DNA of 15,718 bases, taken from positions 1-15,718 of the forward strand of contig CACXCV010000043.1 in assembly GCA_902766215.1 (NCBI GenBank), given 5' to 3'. Positions 1-8,446 of this stretch are shown piece after piece. Source of the stretch: Oscillospiraceae bacterium. GTDB lineage: Bacteria; Bacillota; Clostridia; Oscillospirales; Oscillospiraceae. The stretch's first letter is position 1; each line of letters opens with the position of its first letter. The notes beneath the pieces were generated by a model. It ran no database searches. It had not been told where the DNA came from and was given only the letters and a program-made list of their open reading frames with translations. A program made the translations under genes and the position numbers.

Positions 1-484
1 GCGGACGGGCGGCGGGCTCTTCATCGGCATAGCCGAGGATGCAGTTGCCAATGCCCTCATAGTCACCCTCAAGCCCCCACTGGCGCAGCAGAGCCTTGCC
101 CTCGTCGGTGTCAAACACCTCGCGGGCGCGGTGAATCCAGCAGCTGCCCAGCCCAGCGGCGTGCGCGGCGTTGAGAAGGTTGCCCATCACCAGGCTGCCG
201 TCATAGAGATAGGTGCCGCGGCGCTCGGCCAGCACCACCAGCACTGCCGGCGCGCCATAGAAGGGGTCGCCCTTGCTGTTCATGACGGCGGCGTTCATCT
301 GCGACAGCCGGCGCACCATGTCCGGATTGGTCACGGCCACGATGACCGGCGTCTGAAGGTTCATGCCTGTGGGAGCATAGGTGCCCGCCTCTGCAACCTG
401 GTCAAGCAGGGCGCGGGGGACGGGATCGGGCTTATATTTGCGGACGCTGCGGCGGGTCTTCAGGTCGGAAAGCGTTTGGGTCAT
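1..484 (-). CDS. Nitroreductase family protein (5' part; C-terminus beyond window)
   Basis: Translating the minus strand from the ATG at 484 gives 161 open residues running off the left edge. The N-terminus MTQTLSDLKTRRSVRKYKPD carries the RRSVRKY motif that contacts the FMN phosphate in nitroreductases. It is followed by AGTYAPTGMNLQTP (the usual A-x-x-APT/S-x-x-N-x-Q region), YGAPAVLVV, an active-site helix DGSLVMGNLLNAAHAAGLGSCWI, and GNCILGYADEEP near the visible end. Nitroreductases are soluble FMN homodimers that reduce nitro groups, quinones or flavins with NAD(P)H; the true substrate cannot be read from sequence. A GGAGGG site lies about 6 bases upstream of the start. The gene is divergent from udp, with only 111 bp between the two starts. 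The family call is secure, the substrate unknown. Confidence 0.92.
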   Translation of the reverse strand, partial: MTQTLSDLKTRRSVRKYKPDPVPRALLDQVAEAGTYAPTGMNLQTPVIVAVTNPDMVRRLSQMNAAVMNSKGDPFYGAPAVLVVLAERRGTYLYDGSLVMGNLLNAAHAAGLGSCWIHRAREVFDTDEGKALLRQWGLEGDYEGIGNCILGYADEEPAARP

Positions 485-514
485 AGCATATCCCTCCTAT
501 TTATTTATATGCTA

Positions 515-543
515 AATATACAATGAAAATTTGCGCTTGTCAA
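515..543 (-). promoter_or_regulatory. Promoter of nitroreductase gene
   Basis: On the minus strand, TTGACA (538-543) is followed after 17 bp by TATATT (515-520). This is close to the sigma-A consensus and lies 31 bp upstream of the nitroreductase ATG. Confidence 0.75.
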
Positions 544-549
544 GCTTGT
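535..549. promoter_or_regulatory. Candidate operator between nitroreductase and udp
   Basis: GCTTG-T-CAAGC (535-545) is a perfect inverted repeat. It overlaps the palindrome CAAGCTTG (541-548), and GCTTGT occurs twice (535-540, 544-549). The element covers the -35 of the nitroreductase promoter and touches the -35 of the udp promoter, so one regulator could act on both. The functional role is inferred. Confidence 0.35.
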
Positions 550-574
550 ACTGCGGCAGGGGCTGTGCTATCAT
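546..574 (+). promoter_or_regulatory. Promoter of udp
   Basis: TTGTAC (546-551), a 17-bp spacer and TATCAT (569-574) preceded by TGC, an extended -10. The start codon follows 21 bp downstream of the -10, with AAGGAGG (581-587) between. Confidence 0.6.
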
Positions 575-595
575 AAAAGCAAGGAGGCTGATGAT

Positions 596-1393
596 ATGAA
601 GCCACGGGAAGAAAACCTGCAATACCACATTGCCTGCAAGCCGGGTGACGTGGGGCAATACGTCATTTTACCGGGCGACCCGGGCCGGTGTGAGCTGATT
701 GCCGGATTTTTTGACACAGCGCACTATGTTGGCACCAATCGGGAGTTCTGCACCTGGACGGGCACGCTGGACGGCGTGCCGGTGTCGGTGGTTTCCACCG
801 GGATCGGCGGCCCGTCGGCTGTCATTGCCATGGAAGAGCTGGCGGCGCTTGGGGCGCACACCTTCATCCGCGTGGGCACCTGCGGCGGCATTGACCTGCC
901 GGTCCGGGCCGGCGATCTGGTGGTGGCCACGGGCGCGGTGCGGCACGAGGGGACCAGCCGGGAGTATGCGCCGCTGGAATTTCCTGCGGTGGCGGACTTT
1001 GACTGCGTATCGGCGCTGAAGGCGGCGGCAGAGGAGACCGGCTGCGGCGTTCACCTGGGCGTGGTGCAGTGCAAGGACAGCTTTTACGGCCAGCACAGCC
1101 CCCAGCGGATGCCGGTGGCGGCCGAGCTGGAGTACAAGTGGGCGTGCTGGAAGCGCCTGCACGTCAAGTCCAGCGAGATGGAGTCGGCCGCGCTGTTTGT
1201 CTGCGCGGCCAACCTGGGCGTCCGCTGCGGCAGCGTGTTCAGCGTGGTGTGGAATCAGGAGCGGCAGGCCGCAGGCTTTGACGAGCCGGAGTGCCACGAC
1301 ACCACCCTGGCGGCCAAAACCGGCGTGGCGGCGCTGCGCCGGCTGATCCGGCAGGACCGGGCGCAGTCGCCCGGCAGCAAAGAAGCCCGATAA
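596..1393 (+). CDS. udp: Uridine phosphorylase
   Basis: Phosphorolysis of uridine (and often deoxyuridine) to uracil and (deoxy)ribose-1-phosphate, in the cytosol. The 265-residue protein has the full PNP/UDP phosphorylase fold. Visible motifs are GDPGR (27-31, phosphate-binding Arg31), RVGTCGG (92-98, phosphate-contacting Arg/Thr), KDSFYGQHSP (160-169), which is typical of Firmicute uridine phosphorylases, EMES (194-197, ribose-binding Met/Glu), and a C-terminal VWNQER with a downstream HDT. Length is normal. The ATG at 596 has AAGGAGG ending 8 bases upstream. The gene faces the cdd-recG-deoC operon tail to tail; Cdd makes (deoxy)uridine and DeoC consumes deoxyribose-5-phosphate, so the neighbours fit one salvage pathway. 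Purine preference is unlikely given the QHSP region. Confidence 0.93.
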   Translation: MKPREENLQYHIACKPGDVGQYVILPGDPGRCELIAGFFDTAHYVGTNREFCTWTGTLDGVPVSVVSTGIGGPSAVIAMEELAALGAHTFIRVGTCGGIDLPVRAGDLVVATGAVRHEGTSREYAPLEFPAVADFDCVSALKAAAEETGCGVHLGVVQCKDSFYGQHSPQRMPVAAELEYKWACWKRLHVKSSEMESAALFVCAANLGVRCGSVFSVVWNQERQAAGFDEPECHDTTLAAKTGVAALRRLIRQDRAQSPGSKEAR

Positions 1394-1398
1394 AGCGA

Positions 1399-1425
1399 GC
1401 GCCCCCGGCCAGCGGCCGGGGGCGT
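1399..1425. terminator. Hairpin between convergent udp and deoC
   Basis: GCCCCCGGCC (1401-1410), loop AGC, GGCCGGGGGC (1414-1423): a perfect 10-bp GC stem extendable by a C-G and a G-T pair. It lies between two convergent stop codons, so a two-way terminator is likely, but neither side has a clear T-tract. Confidence 0.6.
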
Positions 1426-1459
1426 GCTGTATTCGCTGGGGGCGGCGGATCGGCGGTGC

Positions 1460-2110
1460 TCAGCCCAGCGCCTTGGCTGCGGCAACGATGCGGCTGGTGC
1501 CCAGCCGGTCGGCGCCCGCGGCGAGGAACGCCTCGGCGTCCTTCAGGTCGGCAATGCCGCCGGCCGCCTTTACCTTGACGTGGGGGGCCACGTACTGCCG
1601 CATCAGGCGGATATCGTCCAGCGTGGCGCCGCCGGTGGAGAAGCCGGTGCTGGTTTTGATAAACGCGGCGCCGGAGCGGCTGACCACGTCGCACAGGCGC
1701 TTTTTCTCGTTGTCAGTCAGCAGGCAGGTCTCGATGATGACCTTCACCAGGCGGCCCGTCTCGTGGCAGATGGCGCGGATTTCGTTTTCGACGAGGTTGA
1801 ACTTGCCGCTTTTCACCCAGCCCAGGTTGACTACCATGTCCAGCTCATCGGCGCCGGCCTCGGCGCAGGTTTTGGCCTCGAACACCTTGACGGCGGTGGG
1901 GTTATACCCGTTGGGGAAGCCGATGACCGTGCACACCGGCAGCCGGCCGCCCAGATAGTCCGCTGCCTGCGCCACATACGAGGGTGGAATGCAGACGCTG
2001 GCGCAGCCATAGGTCACGCCGTCGTCGCAGATTTGGCGGATCTGTTCCCAGGTGGCCGTCTGCTTGAGCAGCGTGTGATCCACCGTTTTCAAAATTTCTT
2101 TCAGTTCCAT
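1460..2110 (-). CDS. deoC: Deoxyribose-phosphate aldolase
   Basis: Class I aldolase cleaving 2-deoxyribose-5-phosphate to glyceraldehyde-3-phosphate and acetaldehyde, the last step of deoxynucleoside catabolism. The 216-residue TIM barrel carries DHTLLK (11-16), ELDMVVN (89-95, with the conserved Asp91), FIKTSTGF (150-157, Schiff-base Lys152) and VKAAGGI (180-186, the second conserved Lys181). Length is typical of the short bacterial form. The ATG at 2110 is preceded by a TGAGGTGA-type binding site. It is the last gene of the predicted deacetylase-cdd-recG-deoC operon, 28 bp after recG, and stops just before the GC hairpin shared with udp. Confidence 0.96.
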   Translation of the reverse strand: MELKEILKTVDHTLLKQTATWEQIRQICDDGVTYGCASVCIPPSYVAQAADYLGGRLPVCTVIGFPNGYNPTAVKVFEAKTCAEAGADELDMVVNLGWVKSGKFNLVENEIRAICHETGRLVKVIIETCLLTDNEKKRLCDVVSRSGAAFIKTSTGFSTGGATLDDIRLMRQYVAPHVKVKAAGGIADLKDAEAFLAAGADRLGTSRIVAAAKALG

Positions 2111-2138
2111 AAAATCACCTCATGATTCAAATATAGAC

Positions 2139-4184
<2,046 letters not shown>

Positions 4185-4220
4185 GGCGGCCCTCCTTTGT
4201 CCTGTAATGTGCGGCTGTGC

Positions 4221-4616
4221 TCAGCCGGGCAGGCGATCGCCGCCAAAACCAAAGGGCAGCAGCTCGGCGATGGGGATGGCCTGGCTGCGCTGGTCGGCGT
4301 AACAGCAGAGCACTGTCAGCTCCGGAGCAAACTCGAAGAGCATCTGCCGGCACATGCCGCAGGGGGTACACAGCCCCTCGCCCGAGGCGATGACGGCCAG
4401 CCGGGTAAAGCTGGTGCAGCCGTCGGCCACGGCGCAGGCCAGTGCGGCCCGTTCGGCGCAGAGCGTGACGGAATAGGCAGCCGCTTCGATGTTGCAGCCG
4501 CCGTAGACCTTGCCATTGCTGCCCAGCAGGGCAGCGCCCACCTGATAGTGCGAATAGGGCGCCACCGCGCGGCTGCGCATGGCGGCGGCGTGGGCAATCA
4601 GCTCCTGATCGGTCAT
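4221..4616 (-). CDS. cdd: Cytidine deaminase
   Basis: Zinc hydrolase converting (deoxy)cytidine to (deoxy)uridine. The 131-residue length is that of the small tetrameric Gram-positive form. Visible motifs are APYSHYQVGAA (19-29), GCNIE (40-44, ribose binding), CAE (53-55, zinc Cys53 and catalytic Glu55) and PCGMCRQ (85-91, zinc Cys86 and Cys89). Three cysteine ligands mark the tetrameric class rather than the dimeric His-Cys-Cys class. AGGAGG lies 8 bases before the ATG at 4616. It lies 47 bp downstream of the deacetylase lipoprotein and 36 bp upstream of recG. Its product is the substrate of the neighbouring udp. Confidence 0.96.
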   Translation of the reverse strand: MTDQELIAHAAAMRSRAVAPYSHYQVGAALLGSNGKVYGGCNIEAAAYSVTLCAERAALACAVADGCTSFTRLAVIASGEGLCTPCGMCRQMLFEFAPELTVLCCYADQRSQAIPIAELLPFGFGGDRLPG

Positions 4617-4663
4617 TGCAGTTCCTCCTGTCTGTCATTTCCAGCGGGGCGCGGCCAGCCGGC

Positions 4664-5899
4664 TCAGCCCGCGTGCTGGATCAGTGCGGCAAAGGTGTTC
4701 AGGTCGGTAAAGCGGGAAACATAGTGCCGGGGAATCAAAAACGGGTCGCTGCCGGTGACATAGTCGCCGCCGTTCATCAGCAGACCATAGGTATACCGCT
4801 CGGCAGCAACCTGGCGCGTCAGCGCACTCTGACGGCCGGTGGGGTAGCAGAGCACAAAGGGCACCTTTCCCGTGATGCGCGCCAGGGTCAGCCAGCTGAT
4901 CTCCAGTTCGTGGCGGGTGCCGGCCTCGTCCAGTGTGTCCAGATCGGGGTGCGCGTTGGTGTGGCTCTGAATCGACACCAGCCCCGAGTCGGACATTTCT
5001 TTGATTTCGGCTTCGGTCAGATAGTAGGGATAGTTGACATAGCCGGTGATGACAAAGATGGTGGCCTTCATGCCGTATTGCTGCAGCAGAGGGAAGAGAT
5101 AGTCATAGTTGTCGTCATAGCCGTCGTCAAAGGTGAGCATCACAGGCTTTTCAATTTCGTCCAGCCGGGGCAGATCCTCAAAGGTGACGGTGGTATAGCC
5201 GTGGTCGGCCAGATATTGCAGCTGCGTTTCCAGCTCGTCCGGATCGACAAACAGTTCGTCGTTGCCCCGGGGCGTGGGCGACACGGCGTGATACATCAGC
5301 GTGGGCACGCACACCCCCTTCGGCACAGGGTCATACTGTCGGTTGTCCGAGACATAGACGTGGGGATATTGCAGGTCGGTCAGCACCGTCAGCCCCAGGC
5401 CGGGCTGCAGGACGCTCTGCGGCACGAACCACTGCCCATCCCAGCGCACGGGCGGCGCCGAATGGGTAACCAGCACGCCGGTGCTGTCCTCCCAGCTGAC
5501 CGTGTCCGACAGCCACACGCAGCGGCCGTGCAGGCGCAGGGCCAGGCCGCCGTCGTCGGTTGGCTCGGTATGGATGGGCAGGTGCGCCGTCAGCGCCTCC
5601 AGCGGCAGATAATACGCCTGCTCCAGCAGGGCGATAGCGCCGGCCTCGGCCCCGTCCACGCTCAGCGCCGGCCCCTCGGTGAAGGGATAGGGCACGGGCT
5701 CTGGCGCAGGCTCGGACGCTTCGTCAGGGAGCGGCTCCGGCTCCGGAACCTCGTCGGGGAGCGGATCGGGCTCCGGCGCAGCCGGGGCGATTTCGCTGCT
5801 TTCAGCCGGCGGCGACTCCGGCGCGGGAGCAACATCTGCAACTTGCGCCGTGCAGGCACAGAGCAGCAAAAGCAGCAGCGCGGCAACCATTCGTTTCAT
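4664..5899 (-). CDS. Polysaccharide deacetylase (CE4) lipoprotein
   Basis: A predicted surface-anchored 411-residue protein. The start at 5899 is chosen because AGGAGG lies 7 bases upstream and the protein then opens with a lipoprotein signal: MKRMVAALLLLLLCAC, lipobox L-C-A-C with lipidated Cys16. A Pro/Glu/Asp-rich linker (about 24-72) contains 10-residue repeats (PEPDPLPDEV, PEPEPLPDEA). Residues about 78-190 resemble a copper-amine-oxidase-N-like stalk domain, a weaker call. The NodB/CE4 domain (about 196-405) has LTFDDG (255-260, Asp258 and Asp259), HTNAHP (313-318, metal His313 and His317) and CYPTGR (351-356). Family knowledge suggests de-N-acetylation of peptidoglycan or another N-acetylated glycan at the cell wall; the substrate is unknown. 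It heads the operon with cdd, recG and deoC and has its own strong promoter. Confidence 0.9.
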   Translation of the reverse strand: MKRMVAALLLLLLCACTAQVADVAPAPESPPAESSEIAPAAPEPDPLPDEVPEPEPLPDEASEPAPEPVPYPFTEGPALSVDGAEAGAIALLEQAYYLPLEALTAHLPIHTEPTDDGGLALRLHGRCVWLSDTVSWEDSTGVLVTHSAPPVRWDGQWFVPQSVLQPGLGLTVLTDLQYPHVYVSDNRQYDPVPKGVCVPTLMYHAVSPTPRGNDELFVDPDELETQLQYLADHGYTTVTFEDLPRLDEIEKPVMLTFDDGYDDNYDYLFPLLQQYGMKATIFVITGYVNYPYYLTEAEIKEMSDSGLVSIQSHTNAHPDLDTLDEAGTRHELEISWLTLARITGKVPFVLCYPTGRQSALTRQVAAERYTYGLLMNGGDYVTGSDPFLIPRHYVSRFTDLNTFAALIQHAG

Positions 5900-5926
5900 G
5901 CGGCAACCTCCTGTGGTTCTGCTTGT

Positions 5927-5955
5927 ATTGTAGCACAGGCGGCCAGCACAGGCAA
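5927..5955 (-). promoter_or_regulatory. Promoter of the deacetylase-cdd-recG-deoC operon
   Basis: On the minus strand, TTGCCT (5950-5955), a 17-bp spacer and TACAAT (5927-5932) with an upstream TGC (extended -10). The initiation site would fall about 20 bp upstream of the lipoprotein ATG. Confidence 0.75.
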
Positions 5956-5990
5956 TCGGATTTTCTGCTTGCATGGCGCAGTGCAATCGG
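5932..5990. repeat. Two sets of direct repeats in a divergent promoter region
   Basis: AGCACAGGC occurs at 5932-5940 and 5945-5953 (13-bp period), across the spacer and -35 of the leftward promoter. GCAATCGG occurs at 5952-5959 and 5983-5990, 31 bp apart (about three helical turns), flanking the rightward -35. These are candidate regulator sites; the function is inferred. Confidence 0.4.
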
Positions 5991-5997
5991 GTACAAT
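5969..5997 (+). promoter_or_regulatory. Promoter of the PH-domain gene
   Basis: TTGCAT (5969-5974), a 17-bp spacer and TACAAT (5992-5997), 43 bp upstream of the ATG at 6041. Its -35 lies only 13 bp from the -35 of the leftward promoter, so the two are back to back. Confidence 0.75.
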
Positions 5998-6040
5998 AGA
6001 AAAAACAACGCCGCATGGCGCAGGATGGGAGCGGAACGTG

Positions 6041-6445
6041 ATGGATGACATGAAGGACCCGGTGGTTTTGTGGACGGATAAAAAACGGATTTTGGGCCTG
6101 CCGTGGAGTTTTACCCGCTATACGCTGACGGAGGACGCCCTGACGGTGACCCGCGGCCTGCTGACGGTACACGAAAGCCAGCTGCTGCTTTTCCGCGTGC
6201 GGGACATCTCCCGCCGGCAGACGCTGGGGCAGCGGATGTTTGGCGTGGGGACGGTGATTCTCGATTCATCCGACGCCGACACGCCGCACCTGCACATTGA
6301 AAAGGTCAAGGATCACCAGCGTGTGATGCGCCTGATCACCCAGCAGGTGGACCGGGAGCGCCAGCGCAACGGCGTGCGTGTGGGCGAATACAGCGATGAG
6401 GATCACCCGGGCCGCCGCCCGCCCATGGAGCACCGCTGCGACTGA
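6041..6445 (+). CDS. Bacterial PH-domain (bPH2/YdbS-like) protein
   Basis: A 134-residue soluble protein made of one bPH2 domain. The pattern TRYTLTEDALTVTRGLL, then LFRVRDISRR, then LGQRMFGVGTVILDSSD and IEKVKDHQRVMRLI matches the YdbS/DUF304-type bacterial pleckstrin-homology fold (about residues 22-105). The tail is short, charged and arginine-rich. Unlike typical YdbS/YdbT proteins it has no transmembrane helices, but short forms of this kind occur in Clostridia. The function is unknown; the fold suggests protein or membrane binding. The start at 6041 follows the promoter at 5969-5997 and a GGGAG sequence; ATG at 6050 is an alternative. It is a single-gene unit, divergent from the deacetylase lipoprotein and followed by a strong palindromic terminator. 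Confidence 0.85.
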   Translation: MDDMKDPVVLWTDKKRILGLPWSFTRYTLTEDALTVTRGLLTVHESQLLLFRVRDISRRQTLGQRMFGVGTVILDSSDADTPHLHIEKVKDHQRVMRLITQQVDRERQRNGVRVGEYSDEDHPGRRPPMEHRCD

Positions 6446-6466
6446 CGCGCGGCACGGCCAGAGAAT

Positions 6467-6500
6467 AAGCCAGCATCTGCATGTGCAGATGCTGGCTTTT
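6467..6500. terminator. Palindromic terminator between the PH-domain gene and the acyltransferase
   Basis: A 15-bp perfect inverted repeat (left arm 6467-6481 starting AAGCCAGCATC, right arm 6484-6498) separated by only 2 bases and ending in TTTT on the plus strand. The minus-strand exit reads TTATTCTCT. It lies between convergent genes, so it probably ends both transcripts. Confidence 0.85.
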
Positions 6501-6535
6501 GCATGTTTGTCGGCGGCTGCGGCAGAGCGGGGTGC

Positions 6536-7582
6536 TCAGCCCCGGCGGCGCTGGCGCAGCGCCTGCCACAGCAGGCTCAGCCCCAGCGTGGGCGCCAGCA
6601 CGATGGCGGCACGCAGCAGCAGGTGCAGCGAGGGCGTGACCGAAACGGGCAGCCGTGCAATCAGGCCCGGCGCGGCCAGCAGCGGCAGCATGTGCCCCAA
6701 ATAGATCTGATAGGACGCGCGATCAAGCGCCTGCATCGCCCACGGGCGCATCAGGCTCTGCCAGGCCTGGGCGCAGGCCAGCACGGCGCAGATGGCCGCC
6801 GCGTTGTAAAACTGCATCAGCGGCGTAAGGAAGCCATACCAGCTGAGATTGACATGGTTGTCATAGCAGAACCAGAGATATGGCCCGGCCAGCAGCAGAA
6901 ACAGCACCCAGACAAACCAGCGGTTTTTTTTCAGCGCGGCGGAGAACCGCTCGTACTGCGCCCCGGCATAGCACCCGGCGCACCAGACGAAGAGATAGCT
7001 CATGAAGAAGCGGTCGAGATAGACCGGCACGTCCGGCAGCCAGCGCTGCCATGCCCAGGTCATCAGCCCGGGCAGCAGCGAGGAGGCCACGCCCAGCAGC
7101 GGCAGCACCAGCGCCGGAGACAGCCGGTCGACCATGGCCCGCCAGAGGGGGATCAGCAGATAGAACTGCACCAACGCGATGACAAAATAGAGGTGCGGCG
7201 CGGCAGCCCCCAGAGCCAGCTGGGCCAGCAGATCAGGCAGAGAGAAGCGCCCGTGCCACAGCACGGCGCGTACCACATAATACAGCACGGCCCAGACCAG
7301 ATAGGGCAGGACCACGGTTTGCAGCCGGCGCAGATAATATTCCTTCAGCGGCCGGCGGCGGCCCAGGCAGGCTTTCAGCCCGCCAAGAAAGAAAAATCCG
7401 TACACCGCCACCGAGCACAGCTGCCACAGGCAGAACACGGCCCGGTAGAACGGCGTGGGCCGCGGCTCGGCGGCGATGGTGTCAGAGCAGAGGTGCAGCA
7501 GCAGCACCATGGCGCAAAAGACCAGGTTGGACAGGCTCAGCTCCGCCAGGCGCGGGCGGGCCGGTTGACGCAGTTCTCCCAT
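6536..7582 (-). CDS. Membrane acyltransferase (acyltransferase 3 family)
   Basis: An integral membrane protein of 348 residues with about ten hydrophobic segments. Family hallmarks are a first membrane helix ending in a conserved His (CAMVLLLH, His30), FFFLGGLK (63-70), the basic stretch RRRPLKEYYLRRL followed by LPYLVW (about 75-97), and HLYFVIALVQFYLLIPLW (130-147). These proteins O-acylate surface sugars, cell-wall polymers or small molecules; the substrate here is unknown. The ATG at 7582 is chosen because AGGAGG, overlapping the upstream stop codon, lies 4 bases before it; an upstream reading-frame extension would lie inside the regulator gene. It is cotranscribed with the XRE-S24 regulator 8 bp upstream, which suggests dedicated control. 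Confidence 0.87.
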   Translation of the reverse strand: MGELRQPARPRLAELSLSNLVFCAMVLLLHLCSDTIAAEPRPTPFYRAVFCLWQLCSVAVYGFFFLGGLKACLGRRRPLKEYYLRRLQTVVLPYLVWAVLYYVVRAVLWHGRFSLPDLLAQLALGAAAPHLYFVIALVQFYLLIPLWRAMVDRLSPALVLPLLGVASSLLPGLMTWAWQRWLPDVPVYLDRFFMSYLFVWCAGCYAGAQYERFSAALKKNRWFVWVLFLLLAGPYLWFCYDNHVNLSWYGFLTPLMQFYNAAAICAVLACAQAWQSLMRPWAMQALDRASYQIYLGHMLPLLAAPGLIARLPVSVTPSLHLLLRAAIVLAPTLGLSLLWQALRQRRRG

Positions 7583-7590
7583 CCTGCCTC

Positions 7591-8283
7591 CTAACCCACC
7601 ACGCGGCCGAACACGGTCAGCTCCTCGCCGGGGCGCAGGACAATGGGGGCATAGGCCGGGTTGAGCGAGCAGAGCCGCAGGCCCTGGCTGCTCTGCTCGA
7701 GACGCTTGCAATAGGCACAGCCATCATAGAGAAAGATGCCGATCTGTCCGTGCTCCAGCGTGTTCTGCCGGTGAACCCACACCGTCTGTCCATCGGCAAA
7801 GCGGGGCTGCATCGAGTCGCCGGCCAGGCGGATGCCAAAGTCGGCGCTGGCGGGAACGTCCTCCCCCACGGCGACTGTTTCATAGCCCGACTGCTCGAGA
7901 AACTGCCCGGTGCCGGCGCTGGCCGGCAGGTCATACAGGGGCAGGCAGCGCAGCGCAGCGGGCGGCTTGTCGCGGTATAGTCCCGTGGCCAGCAGATCGC
8001 GGATGTAGCAGTCCACCTTTTCCTGCCCAGCGCGGTTCAGCCCGTCGCGCGGGTCCTCTGCCGGGACGCCGGTGAACACCGACAGCGCGTCGCGCACGCC
8101 GAAGATCCGCAGCAGCGCCAAAAACTGCCGGGCGCTGGGCTGTGTGCTGTCGTTTTCCCATTTGCTCACGGCCTGGTTGGACACCTGCACCCCCGCGGCG
8201 CATAGCTGCGCCGCCAGCTCGCGCTGGCTGAGACCCTGCTCGGTGCGCAGACGGGTCAGCGTCTGGCCGATTGTCTGATTCAT
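7591..8283 (-). CDS. XRE-S24 (LexA-fold, self-cleaving) transcriptional regulator
   Basis: A 230-residue protein with an N-terminal XRE helix-turn-helix (about 4-62; LTRLRTEQGLSQRELAAQL, then VSNQAVSKWENDSTQPS). A linker joins it to a C-terminal peptidase S24 domain (about 114-228). GDSM (155-158) supplies the nucleophile Ser157 and CKRLE supplies Lys193, the Ser-Lys dyad. ASAG (121-124) lies where LexA/CI-type proteins are cut, giving a likely A123-G124 scissile bond. Intact dyad and site suggest cleavage-controlled repression, as in phage repressors and LexA. The ATG at 8283 has GGGGTGA five bases upstream and fits the family; a GTG at 8298 is possible but has a poorer site. No phage genes are nearby. 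The gene precedes and is tightly linked to the acyltransferase. Confidence 0.9.
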   Translation of the reverse strand: MNQTIGQTLTRLRTEQGLSQRELAAQLCAAGVQVSNQAVSKWENDSTQPSARQFLALLRIFGVRDALSVFTGVPAEDPRDGLNRAGQEKVDCYIRDLLATGLYRDKPPAALRCLPLYDLPASAGTGQFLEQSGYETVAVGEDVPASADFGIRLAGDSMQPRFADGQTVWVHRQNTLEHGQIGIFLYDGCAYCKRLEQSSQGLRLCSLNPAYAPIVLRPGEELTVFGRVVG

Positions 8284-8328
8284 TCCATCACCCCACACCG
8301 CCCGGGGGGCGGGTTGTTTTGTATCCTG

Positions 8329-8357
8329 AGTGTATCATATTTCAGATAGCATTGCAA
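8329..8357 (-). promoter_or_regulatory. Promoter of the XRE-S24 regulator-acyltransferase operon
   Basis: On the minus strand, TTGCAA (8352-8357), a 17-bp spacer and TACACT (8329-8334) preceded by TGA (extended -10). It lies 45 bp upstream of the ATG at 8283. Confidence 0.7.
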
Positions 8358-8358
8358 G

Positions 8359-8386
8359 CGGGATTGTCCCGTTTGGAGAACAAACG
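8359..8386. promoter_or_regulatory. Candidate operators upstream of the S24 regulator
   Basis: Two abutting perfect inverted repeats: CGGGA-TTG-TCCCG (8359-8371) and CGTTTG-GAGAA-CAAACG (8370-8386). They begin one base upstream of the regulator's -35. Such dyads are the usual targets of dimeric XRE repressors, so autoregulation is a reasonable inference. Confidence 0.5.
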
Positions 8387-8435
8387 CGGCGCGGGTGACG
8401 GACGGCGCAATTGCCGGGTGACAGAACCCGCGCCG
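8387..8435. repeat. Spaced inverted repeat and direct repeats before the Rsm22-like gene
   Basis: CGGCGCGGGT (8387-8396) and its exact complement ACCCGCGCCG (8426-8435) enclose 29 bp. CGGGTGAC also occurs directly repeated at 8392-8399 and 8415-8422. The right-hand elements overlap the -35 and spacer of the rightward promoter. The meaning is unknown. Confidence 0.45.
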
Positions 8436-8446
8436 TGTGGTACACT
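8418..8446 (+). promoter_or_regulatory. Promoter of the Rsm22-like gene
   Basis: GTGACA (8418-8423, one mismatch to consensus), a 17-bp spacer and TACACT (8441-8446) preceded by TGG (extended -10). The start codon is 43 bp downstream. Confidence 0.65.

Noticed and set aside
4616..6040. Upstream part of a 609-codon plus-strand frame reaching the PH-domain gene
   Set aside because: It is antisense to the deacetylase lipoprotein. Only the last 134 codons (from 6041), downstream of a promoter, match a known fold.
5900..6172. N-terminal extension of the deacetylase protein
   Set aside because: It would place the lipoprotein signal inside the protein and overlap both divergent promoters and the PH-domain gene; the ATG at 5899 has AGGAGG and a normal signal peptide.
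6503..7594. 363-codon plus-strand frame
   Set aside because: Antisense to the acyltransferase; its Gln/His/Arg-rich translation is a GC artefact.
6536..8298. Prophage remnant suggested by the S24 repressor
   Set aside because: No integrase, Cro-like, structural or lysis gene and no attachment-site repeat is seen; flanking genes are ordinary chromosomal ones.
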